A stretch of DNA of 64,000 nt from Plasmodium brasilianum (GCF_023973825.1 NC_090121.1:1906001-1970000), one strand, 5' to 3'. Numbered from the stretch's first letter, positions 1 to 12,930 are shown. Notes: generated from the letters alone by a model not told the origin. Made by a program: numbers and translations.

Positions 1-1785
1 GTGATAAATTCCCTCCTCTTTAATGTTTGTCTGTGTATTGTTAAGAGAATTTCCGTTTATATTTTTTTTGAATTGCCTGTCTTCAATAAATGCAAGGGAA
101 ATAATATTATCCTCTTTCAAACTTTTTCTGTCACTTATGAACAATTTGCATAAATTATTATAATTTCTTTCAAATAGTTTCAAATAATTAGGTTTAATAA
201 TATTGGCAACATATTCAGCATTTTTTTGAATGGCTTGAAATTTTTTTATAAGGGGGTATTTAAGTATTACATTTTTTATATCAACAAAATTGTAAAGATT
301 TGTAAAATGATATTTATTAGAACTCAATTTATTCTGACTGTTACTCACAGATTCCTTTTCAATTAATTTTATGATATCCTCTGCATTACCTATAAGTTCT
401 TGGACTCTTGAATATTGTTGTTCAATAGTGCATGACTGGGATATAATATTTTGCATGTATATAACTGAAGAAATAACAGTTCTAGAATCTGAATAAATAT
501 TATTTTTTAAGGTTCTTTTACTTAAAATTAGGGTTACTATAAGGGTTAACATATCAATCAAACGTATTAAAAGCTTTTCTATACTATATAATAAACCTAA
601 TTTCATTCTACACATATAAATATTATCTAAAGATTTTGTGAATTTTTCTATTTCTTTATTATGTGTATTGAAGGTGTTTATAAGAGAAAAATTATTGATG
701 GATTCTTCTACAATATTATTTGAATATGCAACATCATTACTCTCTTCTTTTGCCAATTTACGAAAAATATTTGAAAAAAATATAGAAATATTCGAAATAG
801 TTATAACGATAAGGAAGGAAACTATAAATAGGTGTACATTTATTTTATACAGAAAATAAAAAGACAATACCATTTTTATAATATTTCTTAACAGTACAAT
901 AATGTTAGTGGTAAATATATCAATTAATTCAGAAGAATCTAAGTTTAATCTACTTATCAATTCTCCTCTACCTTTTTTCTTAAAGTAGTTTATATGTTTA
1001 TACAGCAATACTCTAAATAGATGATTCTGCAATTTGTTTGTACTTAAATATGCACATACATTAAATATATATGACCGAAAGGATGACAATAATATGCCTA
1101 ATAGGGAAATTAATACATACTTATAAATAGGATTATTAAATTTAAAATAATTTATCAATGATATCATACATGGCGAATTGTTCTTTTGGACAATTGTTGA
1201 ACTCCTATCCATTACATAAGAGAGCGTTTTTGATAAAAAGATAGGAATAAAAGAATCAACAACTGAAGATATGATGGTTAATAAAAATCCCACGAGAAAC
1301 ATGTATTTACTTTCTCGTATTATTTTAAATAGTCTTGCTACATCATTTAACAAGCTATTTTTGTATTTACCCTTTTCCAACATTTTCGAATATATACTTG
1401 CGAAAATATTTTTTTCGTCAGATATTTCATCCTCTTTTCTATTATGTAGGGAGAGAAAAAAAACATTATTTCTTTTGACATAATTTAATTTTTTTTTTTG
1501 GTTCCATTGTTTAATTCTTTTTCTTCCATTTAACAAATAATTTATTTTGTTAAAATGTAACTTACAATTTTTCTTTCTTTCTAGAACACATTTTCTATTT
1601 ACGAAACTATAGAAATGATTTTTGTTTTGCTTTTTATTTTTACATTTTATACAACACTCGATGGAACAAACATTTTTTAGCTTATTCTGTTTCATACAGT
1701 ATTCGTTTTTGTGTAACACATTTTTAGATAAACAACATTCGTAGGTTAAGATATAAACAAATAAAAAATTGTGTAAAAATTTCAT
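1..1785 (-). CDS. ABCB4: ABC-B type transporter, N-terminal part (cut by left edge)
   Basis: The minus strand is open from an ATG at 1785-1783 to base 1 (595 codons, no stop), so this is the 5' part of a gene running off the window. A hydrophobic N-terminus (MKFLHNFLFVYIL) could be a signal or organelle-targeting segment. A Lys/Asn-rich stretch of about 130 residues follows, then several membrane helices of an ABC exporter transmembrane domain. Around residues 262-285 the motif KKKGRGELISRLNLDSSELI matches the conserved (T)GEL-SRL--D coupling-helix motif of ABC-B half transporters. The Walker A, signature and Walker B motifs are not in the window; they should lie to the left. Family role: ATP-driven export across a membrane, substrate unknown. 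Sitting beside CLAG it matches, from memory, P. falciparum ABCB4 on chromosome 3, so the symbol rests on synteny plus family. A single exon is assumed for the visible part. Confidence 0.85.
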   Translation of the reverse strand, partial: MKFLHNFLFVYILTYECCLSKNVLHKNEYCMKQNKLKNVCSIECCIKCKNKKQNKNHFYSFVNRKCVLERKKNCKLHFNKINYLLNGRKRIKQWNQKKKLNYVKRNNVFFLSLHNRKEDEISDEKNIFASIYSKMLEKGKYKNSLLNDVARLFKIIRESKYMFLVGFLLTIISSVVDSFIPIFLSKTLSYVMDRSSTIVQKNNSPCMISLINYFKFNNPIYKYVLISLLGILLSSFRSYIFNVCAYLSTNKLQNHLFRVLLYKHINYFKKKGRGELISRLNLDSSELIDIFTTNIIVLLRNIIKMVLSFYFLYKINVHLFIVSFLIVITISNISIFFSNIFRKLAKEESNDVAYSNNIVEESINNFSLINTFNTHNKEIEKFTKSLDNIYMCRMKLGLLYSIEKLLIRLIDMLTLIVTLILSKRTLKNNIYSDSRTVISSVIYMQNIISQSCTIEQQYSRVQELIGNAEDIIKLIEKESVSNSQNKLSSNKYHFTNLYNFVDIKNVILKYPLIKKFQAIQKNAEYVANIIKPNYLKLFERNYNNLCKLFISDRKSLKEDNIISLAFIEDRQFKKNINGNSLNNTQTNIKEEGIYH

Positions 1786-2356
1786 GTTTTTTTATATTTT
1801 TTTTTTTTATGAACTACATATTGTCCTTTATATGTCCTGAAAATAGTTAATAAGTTTTTTATGTGTACATAAAAGCTTCTTTTATTCCTATATATTTTTT
1901 AACTGTATGCGTTTATCTTAGCTTGTTTACGTTTGCTTTACATTTAGATCCTTTTCTTCTTTTCTCATATCTCCTTATTTCGCCCATCTATAATTATTTT
2001 GTTATATGCATTTATTCTTTTTATTTTCTTTCCTCTGCTAACCTATTGTTTATAATGTGATTAATACTTTCTTATTTGCCACTTCTTGTATTTCCGGCTG
2101 CCGTTTGGACCTTCTTAAGCTGTTACAATTAATGTATAGTATGTGAAATAATCCTTCTTATTTTACTCATTTTTTTTCATTACTGTTGACAAGAAAAATA
2201 GCCTTTTTAGTACATTAATATTGACAGTGTTATTATTGACAAATCGTATGTGTTTAATATTCCGTAAGGTACCTTTTTTATTCTTATTTTTACACAATGA
2301 TATGCAGTATATACAGCAAGCGAATGCTTACATGCATAGGTACGTACATCAGTACG

Positions 2357-2387
<31 letters not shown>

Positions 2388-3434
2388 ATAGATACATATA
2401 TTTTGTGCTGGTTTTTTCTTTTCGTCGCTTCCTCTTCAAGAATTATGAAATGAAATTTTTTTGCGTAAAAAGAAATACATGGCAAAAAATACATTTACAC
2501 TATATCTCAAGTATCTACATAAAATAAATGACTTTCCTTCTTTAATATTATAAAGCATCATTTATTTTATTTTTTTCTTTCCTTTTAGAAGAAGTTAAGC
2601 ATTCAATAATATTATGTTTCAATAACAAGTTGTGATTTAAAAAAAAAAAAAAAATGCGTACATTAAAAGATATTGACAGAAATTCGTGATTTTCGCAAAG
2701 AAGCAAAAAGTGCTATCTATAAGATATTCTTAGCGTTTAAATAAAAAATTTTTAGATGTATTTATTTGTTAGATTTTGAAATAAGATGTTTTAAAAAGAA
2801 AAAATTGTAATTAAAAAAATATTAGAAAAATATTAGAAAAATATTAGAAAAATATTAGAAAAATATTAAAAAAATAATAAAAAAATTATTAAAAAAAATA
2901 TTAAAAAAATCAAAATAAACATCAAAAAAATAAAAAAAACATCAAAAAAAACATCAAAAAAAACAAAACAATTATCAAAATAATTATAAACAAAAACAAA
3001 AAATAAGTTTTAAGGGGAGACATATAAAACAAAAATGCATTTATTAATCATATTTTAAATATTAATTTAATATATATGAATTAAAAAGTTTTAATTTAAA
3101 AATTGACAATAAAAAAAAAAAAGTTATTAAAAAGTTAAATCTTACAATGTGCAATATGCAGTAGGTAATATTACTTGTATAGAACTACACTAATCAAGTT
3201 AATTTCACGGCACTTTCTGTTTTGCTGTACATTGTTATTTATTCTATTTTGTTATATGTTTACATATATGTATTTCATAATATAAGTATCATGAAATGTT
3301 GTGGGAGTTTTTTGTTTCTTTCTTCATTTCTTAATTTCTCTTTTCTTTTTTTTTTTTTTTATTTCATTTAACGTTTTTATGCCGTTTTTCCTCTTTATGT
3401 CGTAAGACTCAATATTTCTTAAAGATGATCTAAA
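1786..3434. other. Spacer: ABC transporter upstream region and CLAG 3' flank
   Basis: No convincing gene. The spacer lies between two genes on the same strand, so it should hold the ABC transporter promoter and the CLAG terminator. It contains a TA dinucleotide run (about 2357-2383), an 11-bp minisatellite (2821-2864) decaying into A-rich sequence, and poly-A/T tracts. Short ORFs here are low-complexity Tyr/Ile-rich readings of the TA run. Confidence 0.6.
2821..2960. repeat. 11-bp minisatellite (ATTAGAAAAAT)n with degenerate tail
   Basis: Four perfect head-to-tail copies of ATTAGAAAAAT span 2821-2864, followed by progressively degenerate A-rich copies. The array lies in the spacer and has no coding potential. 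Confidence 0.85.
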
Positions 3435-5874
3435 TTAGAGTTCTTCAGAATAATTAAAAGATATAGAATTTTTATCATTCAAAAATTTTTCATCTTCATC
3501 TAAACCATCGAAAAAAGAATTATCATCTACATATACTAAGTATGCATCTTTAAGCAAAGCGTCAGTTACTTGTGGAGATAACATAGATATATTTCCTTTA
3601 AAATTTTGTAATAAAGGATTATCACTATCATTTTTAGCTTGCAGTCTAGCTTTGATTGATTCCTCCATGTAACCAGTTCTTTCAATATTGATTAATTTTT
3701 TACGTACAAATTTTAAAACTTTATCGGTAGTAAATCTTCTAAATTGTGTCCTAACAAGGTTAGTGACATAATATTCGAATACACGGTAAAATCTGTGTAG
3801 AACACGAATATTATTTACAAATATATAAACGAAAGTTTGATATATAGCATATAATCGCATAAAATTAAAAAAAAATACTGTTCCTAATAAACCATTAATT
3901 ACTCGTTTAATAGTATCAAATATTAGAGCATGAACAACTGGTTTTTTTTTTATAATTTTATATAAGTCATAATTTACAGATAAGCTCTTATTTGTTTGGT
4001 TACGCAAATTCGCGAGAAAAGATTCTGGGAATACAGTACCAGTTTGAATGAATAAATTGGACATAACATATGCTGTTATGAGACCCATAGGTTTGCCGAC
4101 ATCTGGCCATTGAAGTTTATTATATATAAAATTAAGTTCATTTGGATTACTATGAACATCCTGAATTCTCAATACGAAAAATGTTAAATTAAGACCTATA
4201 TATTTTCTATTAATATACTGAATGATCTTTTCTGAAGAATAATAATTAGGACTTGCTATAGCCTGGTTTTCACATAAAATACTTAAATTATTTAATTTCA
4301 ACAATGAATATATTTTTGAACATAATAGAAACAAATTTGCGAAAATAAATGTTCTTCCATATTTTATTTGAGTTATTATCTTTTTGGCATATGGGGGTAA
4401 AAAGCTATTTTTTATCTTATCCAATATACTACCATAATATGCGTATGCGGCATTAAAGAAGGCTTTTTCTTGTAATGTCATGGATAGCATTGTTGTTGTA
4501 CCATATTTTTTATCAAGCATGTTTGCATTGTTACTTAACATAATGGAAAAAATTATCTGGAACATGGTAAAAAATGTTTTTGCGAAAAATTTGGATGTCA
4601 TAGAATTGTTGATCTCTTCTTCCCTCTCTTCTCTGCTCATTTTTGAGTAATTGTTTGAAACATTAAAGAGAAATATATTTCCTAACCCCTGCGATGGTAA
4701 AATAAAAGGCAATCTAATTTGTGATCTATTATGACAAAGATAAAGGTAAAAAATGGGGAAATTGTGCATCATGCAAAATGTGAAGAACTATTAGAGGTGT
4801 GAAAGTACGAGAAAAATATAATGAGTTGTGGAAAATATGAATAAATGTTTAACGTGTGAATAGGTGTTGAAAATGTGAAGAGATATAAAAGAGTGTGAAA
4901 GAGGGACATACCACATTAGAATAACAAAAGAGTTATATAAATAGATTATACAACCCTGGCGAATTTTATCTCTCTACACATATATGTATTTGTATGTATG
5001 TATGTATATGTATTCCGTTATCACATAAATGCACCATACCATTTTATCATTTGTCCTTTGCACGTGAAAGCTATCTTCAATTTTTCTACATAGCAAATAA
5101 ACTGCTTGCAAAAAGGAGATATCTGAAAAAATATTTTTGTTAGTTTTGTATATTCCAAACAGTTCATCCGCGACATCCTTAAAATGTTTTTCATTCATAG
5201 TGAATCCATATATAATACCATATCTGTAAAAACCTACCGAATTTCCAGCAATAGAGTGCATATAATATAGTGTTCTATCTATTATAAATTTTGACTTTGG
5301 TGTAGATGATATGTATTTTCTTATATTGAATATATCAGCAAGGAAGATTATATCTTTGTAATTCTTTGAATATAATTCATAAGAATCTTTCATTAACATT
5401 ATTCTATTATTTATATTATAATTATTATGATATCTAAATAATTGTTTTACGTGATTTTGATTAAAATATGATTCATATGATTTCATAATATATTTTTTCA
5501 TAAGAAAATTCCATTTCTCCAATTTAGGTGCCAAAAATTTTTGAGACCTTAAACCATCTGTCATTCGTTTTCGCACATATTCATTATTGTAATTTAAAAA
5601 AAAGTAACCAATCTCAGAATTATCATACCACTCCTTAAATTTATTCTCAATCAATATAGATAGCGCATAAGGTCGTAATTCTCCAATTGGTGGTTCATTT
5701 AGGTAACTAAAAAAATCTAACTGTAAAAAGGAATTCACATGCACCAGAAATTTGATGCTCTTTTTTATCTTCTCTATAGTTTGGCTTTTTAGCATACTCT
5801 CTAACTCTGAATGGGGGAAAATATTAGCACAGGTATGGAAATTGCTTTGAAATTTATACTTATGCATTATATAG

Positions 5875-5909
<35 letters not shown>

Positions 5910-8900
5910 TATATGTACATCAAAATGTGAATAAAGAGGGTAAAAAAGAAACATTTAGAAATGAAATTATGGAAAAGTTAAGTAAAGATATAAAAAGTTC
6001 ATTTTCTGTCATACTTTCTATTAAGCTCATAGGCAAGTTCCTTCTAACATATAATGTGTATGATTTTTTGACTGCAGAAGGAAACCAATAGCTTGTAGTA
6101 ATTTTCCTATGAAAGGTATCCTCTTCTTTTAAACTTAAATACATAGCTTCTGCTATATTTTTATGAGCAATATCTACGAAAACAGTAGTATGCATTAGTA
6201 CTATGTACATTCGTGCGTGCAAACACAGTTAAAAGTGAATTCATTGATTTTTTTATTTTTAATTTTAAAAAGGAATAAATATTATTACTAGTCCTTTTAA
6301 GAGGTTCTGTTACTATTATTATTATTACTATTTATTTTATTTTATATTTTATTATTTTTTTTTATTATTTTTTTTTATTATTTTCTTTTTTTCTACAGTT
6401 ACCCTCATAAGTTGTAAGTCTAAATAGTAATAAAAATGTATACCAATTTATATCATTTGCTAAAAAATTATCATAATCCTCATAAAAGTTTACATTTCTT
6501 ATTAATGTACTTATATCATTTAATTTAATAACATTCGTAACATAGTTATAATATTTTTGTAACATGGATAGGCATCCTTCTTGTTTTTCTAGGATTAGAA
6601 TAAAAACAAAAAAATATGCATCATAAGTTACACCACAGACGTAGAAAAGTATAAGGATAAATTATTTATATTTGTTTCTGTTTCTGTTTTTGTTACTGTT
6701 TTTGTTACTGTTTTTGTTACTGTTTTTGTTACTGTTTTTGTTTTTGTTTTCGTTTATGTTTTTTTTTTTTTTTTTTAATATTACTGTTGATGTACATAAA
6801 TATTCCCTTGCACATGTTACATTTTGTTGAATCAAATTGTTTATGATCTGAGTGTTTAATATCTTTATCTTGTAATCCCTTATGCTCTTTATGTGACAAA
6901 ACACATGTTTGAACACCTGTAATTTGTAAAAATTTTTATTTATTATTTTGGACATAAAAAGTATTTACTATAATTTAAATAATGTTACAAATTCGATTTT
7001 TCTTATTATAAGTATTAATGTTATTTCTCTTAAATTTTAAAAAATTACATTCTATTAAATGACAAAGTAGATCTGTAATGTTAGATTTCTGATCATAAGA
7101 TAAATGTATAGCTAAAGGGGAATTAAGAATTATGATTATTTGTTGAATGGATCTCTTTTTTCTTTTTATTTTATTTTATTTCTTTTTCTTTTTCTTTTTT
7201 TTTTTTTTTACCATTGTTATATCCTGGTAAGTAAAGAGAACTTGCATAAGCCATGGCTTTATTATCTGATAATATTAAAAAGGTATGTATATATACGTAT
7301 ATATATATATACATGCAGTTACAGAAAACAGTGTTAAATATGTAGAAGAATGCGTGAAATATATGTTAAGATATGATGAAAAAAAAATTTTTTAAACTAC
7401 TTAAAAGTCCAGTCAGATTTAAAAAGTGCATATATATAATTTTTTTTGGACTAAAGTAATTATACTGTTTAGTAAAAATAAAAAAGTTTGTTTCTAAGTT
7501 GAATGGGTTTATACTGCTAGAATAAGAACTTCTACTTTCTACAGGGATTACATTAATACCTTCAGTTAAAAAATTATTACTACTGTACATATTACAACTA
7601 TCTATATCATTACACATGAATTTGAGGAAATCCTCCTTTATATGATTGTGCTCTAATAATACCTGCGTGTTAAAATCCTCTTGATATATATTTGTAATTA
7701 ACTCCATTTGATATTTATTGAAATGATGAATCAAAAACTCTAATATATTACATTCATCGCATGATGAGTTTTTATTATTTTTTAAATAACTTTTTCTTCG
7801 TTTTTTCTTTGAATAATTTATGCCATCGGCATCACACATTATATCAAGTAATCTAAACCTATCTGATATATTGTGCTGCAAGATTTTTTGCCAACTAAAA
7901 AATGTTAATTCTCCTTGCATAAAATAGTTCTCAAAATTTTTAAGGGCCAATTTTAAGATTAGGAAATGTCCTAATGCTGTAGTGGTAATAATTGAAAAAA
8001 AAAAAGTTATAAAATGAACGGAAACAATAAAAAGAAAATATAAACCGTAAAAATAAACAGTAAAAATAAACAGTAAAAAATGAATAAAAAAAAATGAATA
8101 GAAAAAAATGAATAGAAAAAAATGAATAGAAAATATAAAAGGGGAAAGCGGAAAAAGACCTTATTTTTAACATTTACGAATAAGAAAAAAACAGCACCTA
8201 TGAGATGAGAGCCAACTAAAGTATACATTGCTATACCATAATGACTAGATATCTTGTCTAAGTTCCTCAGAAGGTTAATATTATCATTCGTTGTGAAAAA
8301 CATATCATTAGAATTGCTTACATCTAAATTGGTATTTCCTAATATTACAGATAAATACGCATTTTCCTTAGGTCCTTTTTTTTTTATTTCATTAATGTAG
8401 TTTAAAGTATTTTCAAAATATTCTTCAAAATTTTGTTGAGAGTTATCTATTTTATAATCTTCATCATCGTACAAGAATAATTCATTTAATTCTATTAGCG
8501 ATTTTTTTAAATCTTTTGTATTTTTATATGAATCCATGGGTATTAACATAATTTTTATTATTTTTAAAGCTCTTAATATTATAATTTTTTTCTTAATTGA
8601 ATCTGAAATTTCAAAATTATAAGACTGTATAAGTTGTTCTTTTGCAATATGCTCATATTTTATTATATCATGCACACTCGCTGCAGTGTTAGGTATGAAA
8701 TATTCATTTATATCTCCATTTTGGGTGTTTACTTTAATTATTTTAAAATTTGACATATCGTTGAGATATTCCTTATTTTCTGGTTTTACTATTGGAACTT
8801 TTAATTCATCTGTATGTAATGATTTAATTATTAATTTTTCTAATGCTTTTAAATTAATAAACAATTCCTTGTTGTCAATCATATATTTTAATTCATCGAT

Positions 8901-8993
8901 ATTACGATTTTTATGAAAGATGCATTTTACATTATCTTGCAGAGATAAAAATATAAAAAGAATTGAAATTGGTGCAGTAAGTACTGATATCAT
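3435..8993 (-). CDS. clag: Cytoadherence-linked asexual protein (CLAG/RhopH1), nine exons, complete
   Basis: Nine exons can be joined on the minus strand: 8198-8993, 7401-7976, 7212-7265, 7049-7111, 6785-6916, 6403-6588, 6015-6200, 5040-5806 and 3435-4787. Every intron has GT/AG ends; the first seven are phase 1 and the last is phase 0. The product is 1370 residues with no internal stop, the usual size and exon number for CLAG. Residues 1-20 look like a signal peptide (MISVLTAPISILFIFLSL). The exon 1/2 join restores a hydrophobic run (GSHLIALGHFLILKLAL). Exon 9 carries the amphipathic/transmembrane segment, about residues 1206-1250 (IKRVINGLLGTVFFFNFMRL), which in P. falciparum CLAG3 is linked to channel formation. 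Family role: RhopH1 subunit of the RhopH complex, secreted from rhoptries and inserted in the red-cell membrane as part of the plasmodial surface anion channel for nutrient uptake. The first donor (ATAG|GTGCTG) is weak; an alternative at AAG|GTCTTT breaks the phase. Confidence 0.93.
6670..6762. repeat. 12-bp intronic minisatellite GTTACTGTTTTT
   Basis: About four near-perfect GTTACTGTTTTT units, flanked by GTTTCT and GTTTTT variants, lie inside the intron between CLAG exons 5 and 6. The minus strand could be read as Asn/Lys repeats, but the exon donor at 6784/6783 places the array in the intron. Confidence 0.85.
8035..8145. repeat. 12-bp intronic minisatellite in CLAG intron 1
   Basis: Tandem 12-bp units read AAAAATAAACAGT and then AAAAAATGAATAG on the plus strand. 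They lie in CLAG intron 1 (7977-8197). Their minus-strand reading is a Phe-rich low-complexity peptide that would falsely extend exon 1. Confidence 0.8.
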
Positions 8994-10830
8994 TTTTTCT
9001 CACTCCTCTTTTTACACGTAAATTGACTACAAATATGTTATATATATATATATTTCCTACTAATTTTGACTTAGAATTTGTTGTATAATAGGGAGTAGCC
9101 ATAAACAAATAATAAAATATATAATATGTATTATAATTATAAAAAAAATAATAATAATAATAAACATATTAAAAAAGACTAAATAATTATAATATTATAT
9201 ATTTTTTAATCTTTATAATTCAATGTTTATAATATTTTTAGTAATTTAAAAATTTGTAATCGGTTACAATTATATTAAAATAACAAAAAATTAAAAAAAA
9301 AAAAGAAAAAATTTTTTATCTAAATATTAAGAAAAAAATTCTCATAATTTCTTTATTTCAAATCATATTTATTATATTTTTTTTATTTTAAATACATTTA
9401 AACTTAATAATTTATTTTCATTATTTTTTGTTTAGGCTATCAATATTATTAAGAAAAATGAGAAAATATATATTGTAATATATTGATGGAAATAAGTAAA
9501 ATTATATAATAATCTATTAATTTTAATATATTAATAATGTAAATAAATATTTAGTATATATGGAGAGCCCAATACATACAAGGCTTAAACATCTGTTTAA
9601 CATTTGTTTTTTTGTTTTTATTTTTTAAAACTCTCATTAATTTGAAGTATTTTTTTTTTTTTTATATATTATAAAATACTGAAAAACGCGTAAGTTTATG
9701 TACATATATATATATTATTGTTAATGATATGGTTACTTCAGAATTTACATTATATACTAACTGCTAAGAAGAAGTGCTTTTTAAATAGGTATTTACTATT
9801 ATTTTTTTTTCAAACTAAGAAAAAAAAAATATATAAATATATATGTACACATGTGTGCATATATGTACGTGTACATGCCGGTTTTACAGTTGAGCAAGCA
9901 CCTTTAATAGCTGTTAACACACCCAACAATTTAAAATAAACTCGGAAAATACATATATATATGAGCTTTAATATAAAAATACTGTAGTTATTTTTGAGCA
10001 TTTATTTTAACAGTATTAATATTCCTATATGTGTATAACTAGTATATATATATATATATATATAAATATATATATATTATCACGATAATATAGGAAAATC
10101 ATATGAATAATGTATAAATCTAGTAATTATTATTCTGAAATATCCTTTGTATACTCATATAAGAATTGTATAAGAATAGTAATGACTAATATTTTGTAGG
10201 TGTATTCTCATTAAATCTACATTTTTTTTTTTTTTTTTTGGAATTTATTTTTGTAAAAAGACAAAAAGTTATTTTTTATTTATAATGAAAGTATCTACAT
10301 TTAATGACTATTTCTTCTTTTTCGTTTTCTGCTATTTAGCTCATCTTAATTCATGGTCGTTTTATTCTTGCCTTTATGTATATCTTATTTTACCCTGTTG
10401 GGCTATATTTAGAAATATACATAAAATTTTCACTTTTTTAATACTACGAAATATATCTTGTACTCATTAAATTATTTTTATCTTCCTTTACTTTAGTATG
10501 TTCATATCCTTTCAGTTTTGTTTTATGTTATGTTAAATTGTTTCTTATTCGTTTAATTTTGTGTTTTTTGTGATTTTCCATAAGGTTTATTTTTTTATAT
10601 ATACTTACTAAGTAAAATTTTATATTATTTTTCGTATTTTATTATATTTTTTTCTCATAGGTGTTTTTACATATAATTTCATATCATGAAATTGGTTACA
10701 TATTATATTTTCACTATAAGAACAATTATTAACATAATGATCATTATCATATATACAATAATCATTATTTCTTTTTTTGCACGCTGATTATTATTATGAT
10801 AATTTATATTTTTTGTTAAATTTTACTTTT
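8994..10830. other. Spacer upstream of CLAG; likely CLAG promoter
   Basis: Extremely AT-rich sequence with poly-A/T and TA runs. It lies 5' of CLAG and should contain its promoter. One short plus-strand stretch at about 9877-9939 (GFTVEQAPLIAVNTPNNLK, then stop) is less repetitive than its surroundings but has no context, so no gene is called. Confidence 0.5.
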
Positions 10831-12930
10831 TCATAGACATATTGGATTAACATTTTCATCCTTATATATGATACTATATTTTGCATCCTCGTATTCGATA
10901 CTAGCTTTTTCATCCTCGTATTCGATACTAGCTTTTTCATCCTCGTATTCGATACTAGCTTTTTCATCCTCGTATTCGATACTAGCTTTTTCATCCTCGT
11001 ATTCGATACTAGCTTTTTCATCCTCATATTCGATACTATCTGTTCTCTCGATAATTAAGATACTTTCTTCCTCCTCCATCCTATCTTCTCCATGTTGTGT
11101 TATTACAATATATTTTTTATATTCATGTTCATTTGCATGATCATAACATATTTTAAAATTTTATCTTCTTCATAATATATGGTCTCATCTATCTATTTTT
11201 GATTTTATTTAATCACTATTATTTTGAATATGATCATACTGTGGAATACTTTTTATAAATTGTTTTATATGTTTAATGTGTTTCGAGTTATTGAAAATAT
11301 ATCCTTCATTTGAATATATAGTAGAATTATTAATTAAAGAGTATTATATGTTAGCATAATTTTTATTTTTATTTTTATTTCTGTTCTAAATCTTTATTTG
11401 TATTTATATTTATTTTTCTAATTATATTGTAATAACTCATTTTAGAGGCTGTTTACACATTTTTATTATAGAAATATTTATTTTCATGCATGGATAGGTA
11501 TTTGCATTCAATAACATAATATTTTTAGCTCTCATAAATGTTTAAGGTTAAACTATTCACTAATATATTAGTTTTAAGTTTTTTATAATTTTCATGCATG
11601 TTATATTTATTTGTAGAATTTTTGTTTTTATTGGAATGCAATAAAAATACTACAATTTTTTCTTTTTTTTTAATCTGACATTATTAATTGGAGGGGGATA
11701 TATAAACTTTTTAAATATATTTTTTATTCTTTAATTCAACATTGTTAATTCAAGTACATCACAATACTGTGTATTCTAATGATATTGTTTGTGAATGCAA
11801 AGCAAATAAGGGATATAAAAAAATAAATAAAAGTACTTATTTTTTTCTCTATGATACTATGTTTCAGTTTTTTACATTTTACATAAATTATATATATATA
11901 CGTTTAAATATATATATATCTATTAAAAATTTAATAATATAAAAAAAAAAAAAAAAAAAAATTGAAACAATCAAATATTTCGATATATTCCCTACAATTT
12001 CAATTATATAGAGTAAATGTTCTTAGTTTTTATCAAATGTATACATTTTTTTTTGTATATTGAGAAAACAGCAGATATGCTTAAGCGATTCAGATATAAT
12101 ACATGATATAAGGACTATATATATTCCATATTTTTAATGTAACTTTTTTTATTATAACTTTTATGGTTCTCTGTTATCCTGTTTAAAACCTTTTACACTA
12201 TTATTCATTCAAAAAAAGAATAATTTTCAAAAACTGAAGAATGTATAACTACAATTCTTGCTTAATCAAAAAAATATTGATCAATGAGACCTAACGGAAC
12301 ACTCTACGTTGTTGATTTTTAAATATATTACTTTTTGTTTATTTTTTAATTCTATCTATTATTATTCATTTGAAGATTTTAATGTATTATTTCATTTTAT
12401 CTTGTTTATATGTTTTCCCTCCATTTAATGTTTAAGAAACTCTTCATTTTCTCTATTTAAGAAGTCGTGATATAATACTTTTGCACAAAATTATCATAAT
12501 TTTTTTTTCGTTTATTTTCACAATTTTTAAAATTTTTCATATATAGAGACATCAATGGCTTTATTTCTGGAGAAACAGTTATACTGTTATTATAAAATGT
12601 TTTTTACAGAGCACTTAATGTAGTTTTGAATAAAAATCGTATAAATAAATACATGGTTATATTGCTACTGTAATTTTGAGTTTTTTTTTTTTTCCCCACC
12701 TCTCTTATATATTTAATTGGGTGATCATATTAATATTTTTATCATCAGCTCTTTTAATATTAACCATAGTTGTTGTAATTATTAACCTTATAATAATTTT
12801 TTTTTTTTTTTTATATATATATGTTTTACCAATGTAATTTCTTTTGCTGAAGAGTATAGCGGTTTCTTTATATTTCTTAGTACCTTCATCTAAATGATTT
12901 TCTATTAAGATTTGTTTAATTTTTTTACAT
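10831..12930 (-). pseudogene. Decayed gene(s) of unknown family with acidic repeat tail
   Basis: The minus strand holds a series of protein-like segments separated by stops and frameshifts. They are at about 12928-12810 (contains HLDEGTKKYKETAILFSKRN), 12597-12463 (SITVSPEIKPLMSLYMKNF), 11640-11457 (NKYNMHENYKKLKTNILVN, later YFYNKNV), 11330-11212 (IYSNEGYIFNNSKHIKHIK) and 11172-10831 (DHANEHEYKKYIVITQHGED, then a repeat of EYEDEKASI). Composition and order look like one long gene that has lost function, or two neighbours. I do not recognise the family. It lies where, from memory, P. falciparum has a second CLAG copy and a var pseudogene; none of these fragments looks like CLAG. Confidence 0.55.
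10886..11041 (-). repeat. 27-bp tandem array encoding EYEDEKASI
   Basis: Five consecutive 27-bp units (TCCTCGTATTCGATACTAGC plus TTTTTCA on the plus strand) appear identical, followed by one partial, diverged unit. In the minus-strand open frame each unit encodes the acidic nonapeptide EYEDEKASI. The flanking frame stays open from about 11172 to 10831, with no good start codon upstream except the ATG at 11079. Confidence 0.92.

Noticed and set aside
2207..2527. Overlapping ORFs on both strands across the TA repeat
   Set aside because: Both are Tyr/Ile runs created by the dinucleotide repeat; no conserved features.
8007..8197. In-frame extension of CLAG exon 1 into a Phe-rich tail
   Set aside because: It is the antisense reading of an intronic minisatellite; the phase-1 donor at 8198/8197 joins exactly to exon 2 and restores a natural helix.
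9877..9939. Short peptide-like stretch ending NTPNNLK
   Set aside because: Twenty codons without neighbours; cannot be told from chance.
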